Origin: Macrostomum hystrix
Lineage: Eukaryota > Platyhelminthes > Macrostomidae
Assembly (NCBI GenBank): GCA_950097015.1
Contig: CATNEN010000001.1
Location: 17,240,501 to 17,304,500, forward strand
DNA: 64,000 nucleotides
Direction: 5' to 3'
Shown in pieces: positions 36,001 through 46,331 of the stretch (its first letter is position 1; each line of letters starts with the position of its first letter). Under the pieces are notes generated by a model. It was not told the origin of the DNA and did no database searches. It saw only the letters and a list, made by a program, of their open reading frames with translations. Both the position numbers and the translations under genes were made by a program.

Positions 36001-38633
36001 CTAAAACACAAGGATCTCACCTTGTATAGTAGCAAAATAACTGTATACAAAATATTATCAGGCACACCAGATGGCAAATATGGATCTCAGATTTAAATTA
36101 TGAATTGATAGCTGACCCTACCTATATTTTTATCCATTTTTGCCAAACGAGGCCACTTTTGGTACGTCAGAGTATTGGTAGAGTATTGGTATTGGTATTG
36201 GTACGTCTGCGGGGCGTGCCTCCTCGCCGGACCCGCACCCAGAAGGCACGGGCACAATCTATCCCGCACCTGTGCGGGTCTCACCTGCATATTTACCCAG
36301 ATGGCAAATTTGCCAACTGGGCAAACAAAGTTGGCCCCTTCTGCTGGCCCTATAAATACCATTTCACCTGGGCCACGCGTTAGAAAATCTTCAATTTTCA
36401 ATTTTCTTGAATTTGCTAGGAAGCTGAAATTGAAGTTGAATTTGGCGGTGGCGGGGGGCGGGGCGGGGCCCGCAAGGGACGGGCGTCGGCCCGACCCTTC
36501 TTGCGGCCGGCCGATTTTTTCTGATGCCTGAAATTATGTATTGCCAAACTCGTTAATCACGCAAATTATGTTTCTTGGAAATTAACAAACATGATTCAAG
36601 GAAGTGTTGTACCAGAAAACAACGGTGAGGTAGCTATAGCAGTATATGTAAGTTATAGGTGAGTTTGTCAGTTCAAATATTGCCTGGCCTCTTTGGACAC
36701 AAAAGAGTTTTTCTTTTCTAAGAAAATACCAAAACTTTGCCACTTAATAGCTTTATTGATTAAGATAATCATACTTGATTTAATGATTTTCTTCATCAAA
36801 TTCTTAAATATTTACTAGTAAGTTTAAATTTTACTCTAAAAGTTGGGTAAAGTTTAGCACTTTAATATATTAATGATCTAATATCATGCATAGAAGGACA
36901 AATAATTTGGTTTCTGCATTAAAAAATTCGCAATAAAGTTCGGATTTTTATATAAAAAATTAGATAGAAAGTCAGATACAACAAGCAGTAGTAATGTAGG
37001 ATCACATATATATATATCATTTGTGTGAATTATCTGTGAGTTTCTTGTAAACATTTGCTACAGCATAGCTATAGCTATGCCCTATGTGAATCTTTAAAAA
37101 ATTAAAGTCTCTTTTGAAGAGGACAGAACAGAAGTAGCTAGTCCTATATGAAGAAACTAATTTCTTAGCTTAAATTAGCTTAATAGATATTGTTAATTTT
37201 TTAACTGGAATTGGCTCTCTATTGTAAACATTTTTATAATGCTAAAACACAAGGATCTCACCTTGTATAGTAGCAAAATAACTGTATACAAAATATTATC
37301 AGGCACACCAGATGGCAAATATGGATCTCAGATTTAAATTATGATTTGATAGCTGACCCTACCTATATTTTTATCCATTTTTGCCAAACGAGGCCACTTT
37401 TGGTACGTCAGAGTATTGGTAGAGTATTGGTATTGGTATTGGTACGTCTGCGGGGCGTGCCTCCTCGCCGGACCCGCACCCAGAAGGCACGGGCACAATC
37501 TATCCCGCACCTGTGCGGGTCTCACCTGCATATTTACCCAGATGGCAAATTTGCCAACTGGGCAAACAAAGTTGGCCCCTTCTGCTGGCCCTATAAATAC
37601 CATTTCACCTGGGCCACGCGTTAGAAAATCTTCAATTTTCAATTTTCTTGAATTTGCTAGGAAGCTGAAATTGAAGTTGAATTTGGCGGTGGCGGGGGGC
37701 GGGGCGGGGCCCGCAAGGGACGGGCGTCGGCCCGACCCTTCTTGCGGCCGGCCGATTTTTTCTGATGCCTGAAATTATGTATTGCCAAACTCGTTAATCA
37801 CGCAAATTATGTTTCTTGGAAATTAACAAACATGATTCAAGGAAGTGTTGTACCAGAAAACAACGGTGAGGTAGCTATAGCAGTATATGTAAGTTATAGG
37901 TGAGTTTGTCAGTTCAAATATTGCCTGGCCTCTTTGGACACAAAAGAGTTTTTCTTTTCTAAGAAAATACCAAAACTTTGCCACTTAATAGCTTTATTGA
38001 TTAAGATAATCATACTTGATTTAATGATTTTCTTCATCAAATTCTTAAATATTTACTAGTAAGTTTAAATTTTACTCTAAAAGTTGGGTAAAGTTTAGCA
38101 CTTTAATATATTAATGATCTAATATCATGCATAGAAGGACAAATAATTTGGTTTCTGCATTAAAAAATTCGCAATAAAGTTCGGATTTTTATATAAAAAA
38201 TTAGATAGAAAGTCAGATACAACAAGCAGTAGTAATGTAGGATCACATATATATATATCATTTGTGTGAATTATCTGTGAGTTTCTTGTAAACATTTGCT
38301 ACAGCATAGCTATAGCTATGCCCTATGTGAATCTTTAAAAAATTAAAGTCTCTTTTGAAGAGGACAGAACAGAAGTAGCTAGTCCTATATGAAGAAACTA
38401 ATTTCTTAGCTTAAATTAGCTTAATAGATATTGTTAATTTTTTAACTGGAATTGGCTCTCTATTGTAAACATTTTTATAATGCTAAAACACAAGGATCTC
38501 ACCTTGTATAGTAGCAAAATAACTGTATACAAAATATTATCAGGCACACCAGATGGCAAATATGGATCTCAGATTTAAATTATGAATTGATAGCTGACCC
38601 TACCTATATTTTTATCCATTTTTGCCAAACGAG

Positions 38634-38901
38634 AAGGTTTCCAGAAGTGCCCATAGATTTTGAGTGCAAGGTATTCAAAGCTTTGGTCAATTTTTAAGAC
38701 TTTAGCTTCACAGCACTATGTTAAATGCAAGTGGTTAAAATGAATACAGCACATAATAGCTATATCAAGCTACATTAAAAAGCTTTCTACTTAGGCTTAC
38801 AGCACTTCTAAACAGTGCAATGTATATCCTCATTGATTTTAATAGCACATCTATAAAGTGCAATATACTGAACTGTTTTATTTAACAATTTGCAGTCTAG
38901 T
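38634..38901. other. Spacer after the satellite array
   Basis: Unique AT-rich sequence begins with AAGGTTTCC where a satellite unit would read GCCAC. It is probably the 3' UTR and flank of the minus-strand gene to the right. Confidence 0.4.
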
Positions 38902-39980
38902 CTATCTAGGAAATAAATGGACTGTCCTACTGTTTGGCTGTTGTGATATAACATGTTCTTCAACAGCACTTTGCTGTGTCATATGTGACAGGCTTGGTAA
39001 TGAAAATTGTAAAGGTACCTGAGGAGGTACTTGAGACTCAGATATCTGTATTTCATGTGGCAATAACATACCTGGGTAATAATTCTGCGAAAACTGAGCA
39101 AGACGTAGGTGACTATGTATTACTTGGTTTTGAGAACTTTTAAGTTGCTGCAAATGAATGTCTTCTAAATAAGCGTCTGGATTTTGGAATAAAGTGTCAA
39201 TACTATTGATATTTAAAGTAACATTGTTGAGACTGGTAATATCATTGACATTACTTTGTGATGCTTTTGCACTTTGACTACATTCTTCATTGAGGCTTAT
39301 CTCAGCCTCAGCAGCATAGTCATTTTGTTGTGTAGCCACTAGTGCAGAATCATTACCATTTGCACTAGTACCTTGCATGCCAACAAGCAATGCTTCATTT
39401 TGGTTTGCCAGAGTACCTTCTGTGCTAATTGTAGGTGCTACATTTCTCTCATTCCATTCTGAATGAGACCAAAATTTCACTTCACCATGATCAGAAATTG
39501 CCTGAAATTGTGCAACACATTGCTGTTGGTTAAGATTATGGGGTGAAAAGAAGTTGGGAATAAAACATCCTGGCCCTTTCTTCTGACCTGTAGCTAAATC
39601 AGAAGCTATAAGTGCCCATTGAATTGCACCAGAGTTGCCTGCCCTTTCATAAGCGTACTTAGCGTACTGCGCATGTAGACAACACCCTTTTTAATAATTT
39701 CTTCAAACTTTCCTTCTCTTTGAGGAAGCTGCTGTAAATTTTGAAGCCTGTGTTGCGCTTGCTTATCTGCTCTTATAAAATCAACAAAAGAACTACATGC
39801 TTCTTGGACCTGTCCACTCAAAGTGCCAGTGACATCTTTAGAACAGTGATAAATGGCTCTGTCATGTTCAGTAATTCTAATAACAATGTAAGTTTCTTTA
39901 TGTTTGTCCAAGTCCTGAATGATTATTTTAATTGGGCGAGGTCGATTTTTAGCAGCTTTTCTTAGTCGTTCTTTTTTTTG
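38902..39980 (-). CDS. Terminal exon of an unrecognised Gln/Asn-rich-tailed protein, with one frame break
   Basis: The open frame starts just after an AG (TATAG|CAA at 39980), as at a 3' splice site, and begins with a basic segment (KKERLRKAAKNRPRP). It continues through a folded-looking region (YIVIRITEHDRAIYHC and following, with a Q-rich KQAQHRLQNLQQL stretch) to about 39690. At an A5G3 run on minus (39685-39692) the sensible frame shifts by one: continuing in the first frame hits a stop at 39606, whereas the shifted frame reads on (AKYAYERAGNSGAIQWALI, ATGQKKGPGCFIPNFFSPHN) without stops to 38902. The last ~150 residues are Ser/Asn/Gln-rich, as in many transcription regulators. I recognise no domain. 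A homopolymer sequencing error is as likely as a pseudogene. Upstream exons would lie to the right of 39980 and were not identified. Confidence 0.5.
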
Positions 39981-41681
39981 CTATACTTAGACCCCTATAC
40001 TTCTCTAGCAATGCTGAAGTCCAAGCTGAAATGAAGAGGTATATGATATTAAAAATATTTAAACGAGATTTCCACTACTAGGCTGTTGTCCAGAACTGCA
40101 AGAATTAAAAGTGAGGCCGTGCTTAAGTTAATCTCCCCTTGACCTTGGGGGAGAGAACAACACCATTACTGAATTAACTGTTTAAATAAAAAAATGAAAA
40201 ATTAATACCCAAACCAGCATTATCCATGAAAGCATATGTACCAAGTTTTTAAGGCAGTCACCCATTTTTTAGAAAACTAAGAAAGCTGCCCTTTTCTTTT
40301 TTTCCAGTCAGCTGTACAATTCTGAACAAAAACCAAGTTAGTAGGTGCAGAAATGCCCAATTCCTTTAAATCTTACTGTATATAAAACACTTACTAGCAC
40401 AGCCCTTCTTTCGAAGAAATTCATTGCCGCTAGTAGGTCCCATCTAAAATTAAGTTTTTTAGCAATATGTAAATCACATGTCTGTCACATGAACTATTTA
40501 CCTACTCTTCATTGGCAAAGTATATATTTTTGGAGAGTCTATAGGTATGTCAAGTAATACCATATTATAGGGCCACAAAATGGTCAAGTTAGGAAAAAGC
40601 ATAAAAAATTCATGAAATACAATTTTGAATTCTTAACTTGAAAATTAGTTCTACTTTGAAACTTATTCTTCAGGAATTATTTAGCCTGGTCATGGTGAAT
40701 TTTTTGGTCTTGGAACAGCTATTTAAGTATTCTATAGCTACCAGTTGGACTGATATATTCATTTCCTTGAAGGTACTCTTAACAGGCCCTAGTCAAAACA
40801 CATGCTGCACACATTTCACAAGCTTTGAGTTTTTTCAACTTTTAAAGAGGTAATCACAGTTTAATCATGGTTTTCAGTTTTTGCACTAAATATTGATATT
40901 AATACATTTTCCTCAAACATTTCCAGCCTGCCTTGCTTGCTGCCTGGCTGTTTGCTTGTCAACATTATGGACTCTAATGGACGACTAGGTCTATGCTGTC
41001 AAACTGCCATTGTCTGGTTCTAGGCAAGCCTCAAGTTACTGCAATACTTTTGCTCTCAGAGCTAGCTACTATCAGCCTGCAGCTCGACTCTTTGGACGAG
41101 CGTGTGAGTTAATATCTATAAAAATATTGATAGCTTTTGTGAAAGTTACAGTTCAATGTGAATTCAAATGCAATGGCCCTCATTTTTTATAAACAGGTGT
41201 TTTGGTCCTATATGGTCCCATTCTATTAATGCTACATGCTAGTACCAAAAATTAAACGAGGACTCGATTCCATATGATTCTCTTCTCAGATTCTCCTCTC
41301 TGCATCAGCCTCGAGGAGACATGCCCGCTATGGTCAGGCATTTTCCTTATATTTAACACACTGACTTTGACAAATAGAGGCTGTTCCTGTTTCTAACTTT
41401 CAATTACATTCAAATTCTGCCGCTTTCCACAGTGCTTTTTTTCATCTGCTCTCTCCCGATCTCTCCGTCATTCCCCTTTTCTTTCTTGCGCCAGATGCAG
41501 AGTAAGAACGACTGACAGTTGATACTACTCCTCATCTAGTAGTCTGTGTCGCAACTTTTCTGTATTGGTTTGACTGAAATATTCACTTCCTTGAAGGCAC
41601 TCTTAACAGGTCATAGTCACAGGCCACAGGGCATGTTACATATTTCTCCGGGCTGCAGGTGTGGGTGCACTGATTAAGAGT
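39981..41681. other. Intergenic or intronic AT-rich DNA
   Basis: No coding region is supported; if the gene at 38.9-39.98 kb is spliced, part of this is intron. It contains a ~55-bp duplication: 40746-40800 and 41569-41622 share TTCCTTGAAGG, ACTCTTAACAGG and TAGTCA. Confidence 0.45.
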
Positions 41682-42415
41682 TGGACTACCTGTGGTAGCG
41701 TGGCACACACAATTGGTAAATGACCAAGACAGGACACTGGATTCAGAGAGGAGATTTTACCGGCCTCACACGCAGATGCTTCCTAGCAGAGGAACAGTCC
41801 GGTAGTCAGGCTTCAATTGCTAAGTTCTCTCGTGCTTTCCCTTAAGCGGACTACGTCCTAACTACTCTCACAGATCTTTCTCTTGATCGGGCGGCACACT
41901 ATGCTTCTAAATGCAGTATGCGGCCTAGACCAACAATAGCTTTGTAGGATCTTAGAGACAATGCAAACACAGACGGTACAAAACGATGTCTGACGATGCG
42001 AAAAGGGATGAAGACTGGAGACAAGAAAGTGCAATCAATATAAAGAAATAGTGCTACCATGACACTAACACCATCTCAAGGATTCGTCGGACTGTGCTCT
42101 ACTTATAGTAGGAGCATTTGAGCGTTGTTCTGCCAGTCTTCTTCCGAACTTAAGCGATTGCACCATGGTGTGCAATGTGACTCAGTGCGCAGACAGAGCT
42201 GGAAAGAGAGAGAGAGAGCGGAGGGGGTGGCGAGCGGAGGTGACAGTGCACGGGAAACACTAACTACCAACCCTAGCCCTCCCACAGACCTAGAACAGCC
42301 TGACTCACAGATTGTCTGGAGGCTGCTCAGCAGTCTACAGCACATCACTCTCCTCCAGCTAAAGGATGACGGTCAACTCCGGCTGGCCGTCAGCCGAACT
42401 TAAACCAAAAACAGG
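41682..42415 (-). repeat. 3' LTR of the LTR retrotransposon
   Basis: The outer 420 bp match the 5' LTR at 61796-62100. The U3 side is defined only by inference: a TG...CA-type start near 42413-42421, next to a purine tract on minus. TATAAGTAG on minus at 42100-42108 is the core promoter, which places about 420 bp of R-U5 downstream. Confidence 0.75.
42100..42108 (-). promoter_or_regulatory. LTR TATA box
   Basis: TATAAGTAG on the minus strand inside the 3' LTR, in the orientation of gag. The 5' LTR is truncated before this position, so the internal genes of this copy have lost their own promoter. Confidence 0.6.
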
Positions 42416-42424
42416 TGAGCAACG

Positions 42425-42448
42425 TTCCTTTTTATTTCTTCTCTTTAG
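42425..42448 (-). other. Candidate polypurine tract
   Basis: On minus this reads CTAAAGAGAAGAAATAAAAA then GGAA, directly upstream of the 3' LTR. This is where a Ty3/gypsy element needs its plus-strand primer. Confidence 0.55.
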
Positions 42449-42798
42449 TCATGGCGCACCAAACTAAAAATAAAAACTACATAAACAATTTTTTATGGCG
42501 CACAAGAATTTAAACTACAAAAAGATGGCAAACAAGTAACAACATAACAAAGACCAACTGGATAATCACACACATTTCAAACTAACAATAAACAGAAAGA
42601 AAACACGCTACAACATCAAATTAATAGCGCACACGGTGTGCCGCAGCACATTAAGCACCACGCATTCCTACAGCGCATGCTTGGATAGAATTACTAAAAA
42701 GAGGACTGCCGCCCTACGCAGCTGAATTATAACACGAACCTAAACAGGGCTGGAGCCAAACGGACCAAACAGGCGAAACGCAGACGGGATTCGCCTCC
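42449..42798. other. Non-coding stretch between accessory ORF and purine tract
   Basis: AT-rich, with two ATGGCGCAC motifs (about 42450 and 42495). It fits the 3' untranslated part of the retrotransposon. No gene is supported. Confidence 0.45.
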
Positions 42799-43337
42799 TT
42801 ACAGCTGGGCCACGCGAACCACAGCCTCCGGCAACCACCACGACTCTACCAATTCCACTATCGCCTGCCCATACCGGGCCATGAACAGTGGCGGGTGCTC
42901 CGCTGGTCCTCCGACTAGCTCTTCAGCCATGGCTGCTGCCTCGATTGCCATTTCACGACGAGTGGCCCGCTCCTCCACCGCGTAGCCCTGCTGCACGGCA
43001 GCCGAACATCCGTCGTCCAGCCTGCCTCGAGGTGCTCTCGCCAGCGACTCCGCCAGCCCCGGGACAGCCGCTTGACGTGCCGGCTCCCTCAGGGTCCACA
43101 ATGCCCTTCGCTGACGTCGACGCTGCGCTCCTCCCCGACGGCGTCTGGGCCTTACTGCCGCCTCGTCCTCCGGGCTGTCCCCAGATGGTGAGCTTTGGGG
43201 AGCGGGCAGATGAAAGGCTGGAGGCGCTGCTGGCCCTTCAGCCTCCACGGACTCCTCCGATGAGTCAGGGTCTGACAACCCTTCGTCGTCGGAGGGCATC
43301 CCTTCTTGCAGCGCTGCCCAGAGATCCTCATTGGGAT
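42799..43337 (-). pseudogene. C-terminal half of the retrotransposon accessory ORF
   Basis: The frame is open from the 15-bp duplication (PNED, 43323-43337) through LWAALQEG and an acidic Ser-rich segment (DSSEESVEAEG) to an Arg-rich patch and a helical C-terminus (ATRREMAIEAAAMAEELV; YGQAIVELVESWW). The other half lies at 57914-58298, beyond the insertion. It sits between the pol remnant and the 3' LTR, where some Ty3/gypsy elements carry an extra ORF or env. There is no signal peptide or membrane segment, so an envelope is unlikely. Function unknown. Confidence 0.65.
43323..43337. repeat. 15-bp target-site duplication, left copy
   Basis: GATCCTCATTGGGAT, identical to 57914-57928. The bases outside the pair are parts of one reading frame; those inside are not. 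Confidence 0.85.
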
Positions 43338-43599
43338 GGTTAAAAACACTTGTTCATTTATTAGTAGCTCTGATAACTTTAGAGATGGATGTGTAGTAGA
43401 TCTTGAAACAGCAGCAAACTAAGGCAAGATGAATTACTTGTACTGGTATCTAGTATTTTTTCCTAACATAGCCAGTAATCCCAGTGTATACATGAGTTAT
43501 TTGGTCTGGTTCAATAGTATTAAGCAGCTAAGTGTCGTCAAAATTATTAGCCTGTCGGCCACGTACATAACCTAAAAGACGACGGCCGTTTTATCTGTA

Positions 43600-43755
43600 G
43601 GAATCTGAGAAAGGGGAGGGATTAGACATGGGAGAGATGAGGCAGGGGGAATTAGGGTGGGGGTTTGATTCCCAACTCTACTAGTACAATTTATGCCGCT
43701 TGGCAAGACGCCTAACTTATTTGCTTCAGTTCACCCAGTTAAAAATTTATTAATA
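43600..43755 (+). mobile_element. SINE-like copy, plus orientation
   Basis: It has a B-box-like GGGTTTGATTCCC near 43660, then GGCAAGACGCCTAACTT and TTGCTTCAGTTCACCCAG. The same blocks in the same order appear on minus at 43915-44100. Diverged and probably truncated. Confidence 0.5.
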
Positions 43756-43799
43756 ATGCTATAACTAATTACACATGTCACTATTGGGCCAGATGTGTA

Positions 43800-43893
43800 G
43801 CCAACAGCACAGCTGCAACTATTGTGCAGCGCATCTGAAGACTGCGTACGGCTATGGACTACACGGGTACAGCCACTATAGTCCATGGACTGG
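43800..43893 (-). repeat. Dispersed repeat copy, inverted relative to 44143-44222
   Basis: On minus it reads CAGTCCATGGACT ... CAGATGCGCTGCACAATAGT ... GCTGTGCTGTTGG. With the plus-strand copy 250 bp to the right it forms a long imperfect inverted repeat around the SINE-like region. Confidence 0.6.
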
Positions 43894-43914
43894 GGGGAGG
43901 CTACACCCACCATA

Positions 43915-44100
43915 AGTTACCACAGCTAATACCGGTACCCATCCATTTAATAGCTAGCTAGGTGAACTGAAGCAATTCAGAGTTAAGTGCCTTTCTTAGA
44001 GACACAAATTTAAACAGGAGTCTGGAATCGAACCATCAAGCTTTAAGATGCGAGTCCGACGCTCTAACTGCTGGCTACAACCCAGCTGTAAAATGGGTAC
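43915..44100 (-). mobile_element. tRNA-derived SINE-like copy, minus orientation
   Basis: On minus: TAGCCAGCAGTTAGAGC (A box, about 44077-44061) and GGTTCGATTCC (perfect B box, 44034-44024) with tRNA-like spacing, then AAGGCACTTAACTCTGAATT, GCTTCAGTTCACC and, further on, ATGGGTACC. The acceptor and T stems do not pair properly, so it is not a working tRNA. Conserved blocks of this kind occur in several aquatic-animal SINE families; I cannot name the family from memory. Confidence 0.6.
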
Positions 44101-44142
44101 CAATATTAACTAGGGGAACTGAAGGTGGGTCTGGCATCCCTC

Positions 44143-44222
44143 AGTCCATGGACTGAACAGCCATGTGCAGCCTTTAGATACGAGCGTATGCTGCACAATA
44201 GCTGTGGCTGTGCTGTTGACCA
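44143..44222 (+). repeat. Dispersed repeat copy, 'TCCATGGACTGAACAGCC' family
   Basis: Starts CAGTCCATGGACTGAACAGCC-like and continues through GCTGCACAATAGCTG and GGCTGTGCTGTTGAC. Homologous to 6247-6335 (+) and 43800-43893 (-). Confidence 0.6.
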
Positions 44223-45780
44223 TACTGCACAATTGGCCGGATAGGTATAATAAATTATATTAATTACTTAGCCTATATATAATATATGTGCTATGTTATT
44301 TATTTTTCTGCTCTGTTTAATACATTTAAAACCAACAAGCTAACCAACAACTCTCTTAACCACCTTATCCTTTTCAAACAGGTTAAGGAATGGCAAGATT
44401 CTCAATCTGCATGTACGAGAGCTTACTGGAACTTCTACTGTATCTGGTGCTTGGCCAACAAGAGCTAGCCTGAATGCTGCTGCCATCCAAGATTATGAAA
44501 GGCATGATTGACTATAGCTCACTGTTAACTGACAGATCTTTGTTTCTAAATGCCTAAGCATGTCCAAAACTGCATGCCACATACCTAAACCAGCTAATAA
44601 GTAATAATACTTTTTTCATGACAATTAGTTCTCATATCATAGCTATATAATAGTTTCTTTCTTTCACTGTTTCAATAAAATAGGCACTTGTGAAAGCCCA
44701 AGAATAAACAGAAGTTAGACTTGGAGTATCTAGAGCAGAAAATAGGAGTTGTAACCTTGCTATATAGTATATAGACATTTAAGCCTCACATGGTACAATT
44801 CATTATAGTTGCAAAAATATGTATTTTTTGCTAAATTAAAGTAAATATACACTATGCGCTTTAAAATAACACTCTTTTTTGTAAAAATATTCCTGTAGCT
44901 TCATAATATATCCTAACTAAGCTACACTGACATTGCTGATCAAATAGACTTTCACTTAATAATTAACTTATATAGATAAACCACAAAGTGATGGCGAGTT
45001 TGATATCGGTGTTTATATTCACTTTGTCTTGTCTAATGAATTTCAGTGTCTTACTGTGAACAGTTTTTGAGAATTCGTTGATCGAATCGAGAATTCTCAC
45101 GTACATAATAGCTAATTAATTGAGGATCCGGTCAGGTCAAAGTGAAAGTTTGCAGTGCATGCGCTTTCAAAAACTTTGCTCAGGCCATTATTTCGTTTTT
45201 AAGCTGCAATTTGAAACTAAAAAATTGATTCTGACTTCTTATTAAGTTTAGTGCAACTGGCTTCTTCTGAGACAAAACTTTTTATTGCCTGCGGTCAAAT
45301 ACATGTGTTTGTTAAATTTTACATTCACGTCGCCTTTTTACGGACTCAAATCGGACGGAAAACGGACCATCACAATTATGCGATTTCTACCTATTCTATA
45401 TACTCCTAAATACATAGCTATTCGAGATGTAATGCAATTAAAGCAGTTGCCGCAGTATCAATCATTTTATACGGCTATTGAGCGGTTTACTGCAGACGGC
45501 CGGAATATGCATGGCCGACCAGAAGATCGAATTGTATACACGCTCAGAATATTTTGATGATTCCACTATATACTCGTAAATTGTTTCACTGATGCACACA
45601 AATTTTATTTCCTAGCTCTCACTGATCAGTAAAACAGTAAGTATATGTATAGTAAATAATTTATATCTAAAAACTAAATATTACGATTATACAAACCAAA
45701 CATTTAACTTGCTGCACTACTAACGTTTAAATACGAGTAGTATTTCAAGCATGTTAGGTTCTGTACAGTAGATCAAAAAA
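44223..45780. other. AT-rich non-coding stretch
   Basis: No gene is supported. The 90-codon frame at 45285-45557 (+) overlaps CGGACTCAAATCGGAC-type motifs belonging to the repeat to its right, so it is not called. Many TATATA-type runs. Confidence 0.45.
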
Positions 45781-45781
45781 T

Positions 45782-46265
45782 GACCTTTTGCGGACTGGAA
45801 TCGGACTGTTGGAATTACACAATTTTTCATCTTTTAAATGCATAAGTAACGGAAAATAAAGCCGTTTATGACGTTTTCAGCAGCTAACTCAAGAATTTTT
45901 TTATGGAACATCGTCCTCCTCGTCGCCCTATTGAGGACTCAAAACGGACCGCGGACGCGTCGGCTTTTTGCGGACTAATTTCGGACTGTACGAATTACAA
46001 ATTTTTTCATCTTTTAAATGCATTTAGAACTGAAATCAAGGCCTTTTAAGACGTTTTTAGCAGCTAACTCACGAGTAATTTTTTTTGGAACATCGTCCTT
46101 CTCGTCGGCCTTTTTCGGACTCAAATCGGACCATTTTGGAGCCGGTCGACGCGTCGGCCATTTTCGGACTAAAATCGGACTGTACGAAGTACACATTTTT
46201 TCATCTTTTAAATGCATTTATAACTGAAATAAAGACCTCTTAAGACGTTTTCAGCAGCTAACTCG
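45782..46265 (+). repeat. About 185-bp tandem repeat, 2.6 units
   Basis: Three copies start near 45782, 45964 and 46158. Each contains CGGACT..AATCGGACTGT, TTTTTCATCTTTTAAATGCA, AAGACGTTTTCAGCAGCTAA-type sequence (one with TTTTTAG) and, in the first two, GGAACATCGTCCT followed by GACGCGTCGG. A related fragment with two CGGAC motifs lies at about 45329-45370. Confidence 0.85.
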
Positions 46266-46307
46266 ATTTTTTAGCTGAGCTGTCATAGGGTTAGATCGGA
46301 CCGTAGG

Positions 46308-46331
46308 CGTCGAAAAGACGTCTTTTCGACG
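46308..46331. repeat. Perfect 24-bp palindrome
   Basis: Each arm is CGTCGAAAAGAC or its complement, centred on GACGTC, with no spacer. It lies just after the 185-bp tandem repeat. Perfect spacerless dyads of this length are uncommon by chance. Confidence 0.85.

Larger units (their letters stand above)
17044..38633 (+). repeat. 1,241-bp satellite array: 17 full units and one partial
   Basis: Unit starts (GGACAAATAATTTGG): 17044, 18285, 19526, 20765, 22006, 23245, 24486, 25727, 26968, 28209, 29450, 30691, 31932, 33173, 34414, 35655, 36896 and 38137; the last stops at 38633 in the middle of a unit. Units 3 and 5 are 1,239 bp because of a shorter (TA)n. All are head to tail and almost identical. 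Each has an AT-rich body and a ~180-bp GC-rich island with a TATA box, a G-rich run and a hairpin. Overlapping open frames of 102 (-), 92 (+) and 118 (+) codons recur in every unit, but this follows from unit identity and is not evidence of coding. Three markers vary: GTTTAAG versus GATTAAG (GTTT in units 1, 3, 5), the (TA)n length, and GATTTGATAG versus GAATTGATAG (GATTT in units 11, 12, 14, 15, 17). Confidence 0.97.

Noticed and set aside
17482-37772. 102-, 92- and 118-codon ORFs repeated in each satellite unit as a multigene family
   Set aside because: They overlap on both strands and are identical only because the units are. Nothing shows selection on any one frame.
17044-38633. CRISPR-like or rDNA array
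   Set aside because: The period is 1,241 bp without spacers, and no 5S, 18S, 5.8S or 28S-like sequence is present. No standard spliced-leader Sm site was evident either.
44017-44083. Functional tRNA gene on minus
   Set aside because: A and B boxes are good, but the acceptor and T stems do not pair and SINE-type blocks follow. Called SINE-like instead.
45285-45557. 90-codon plus-strand ORF
   Set aside because: AT-rich, overlaps repeat motifs and has no domain or neighbour support.
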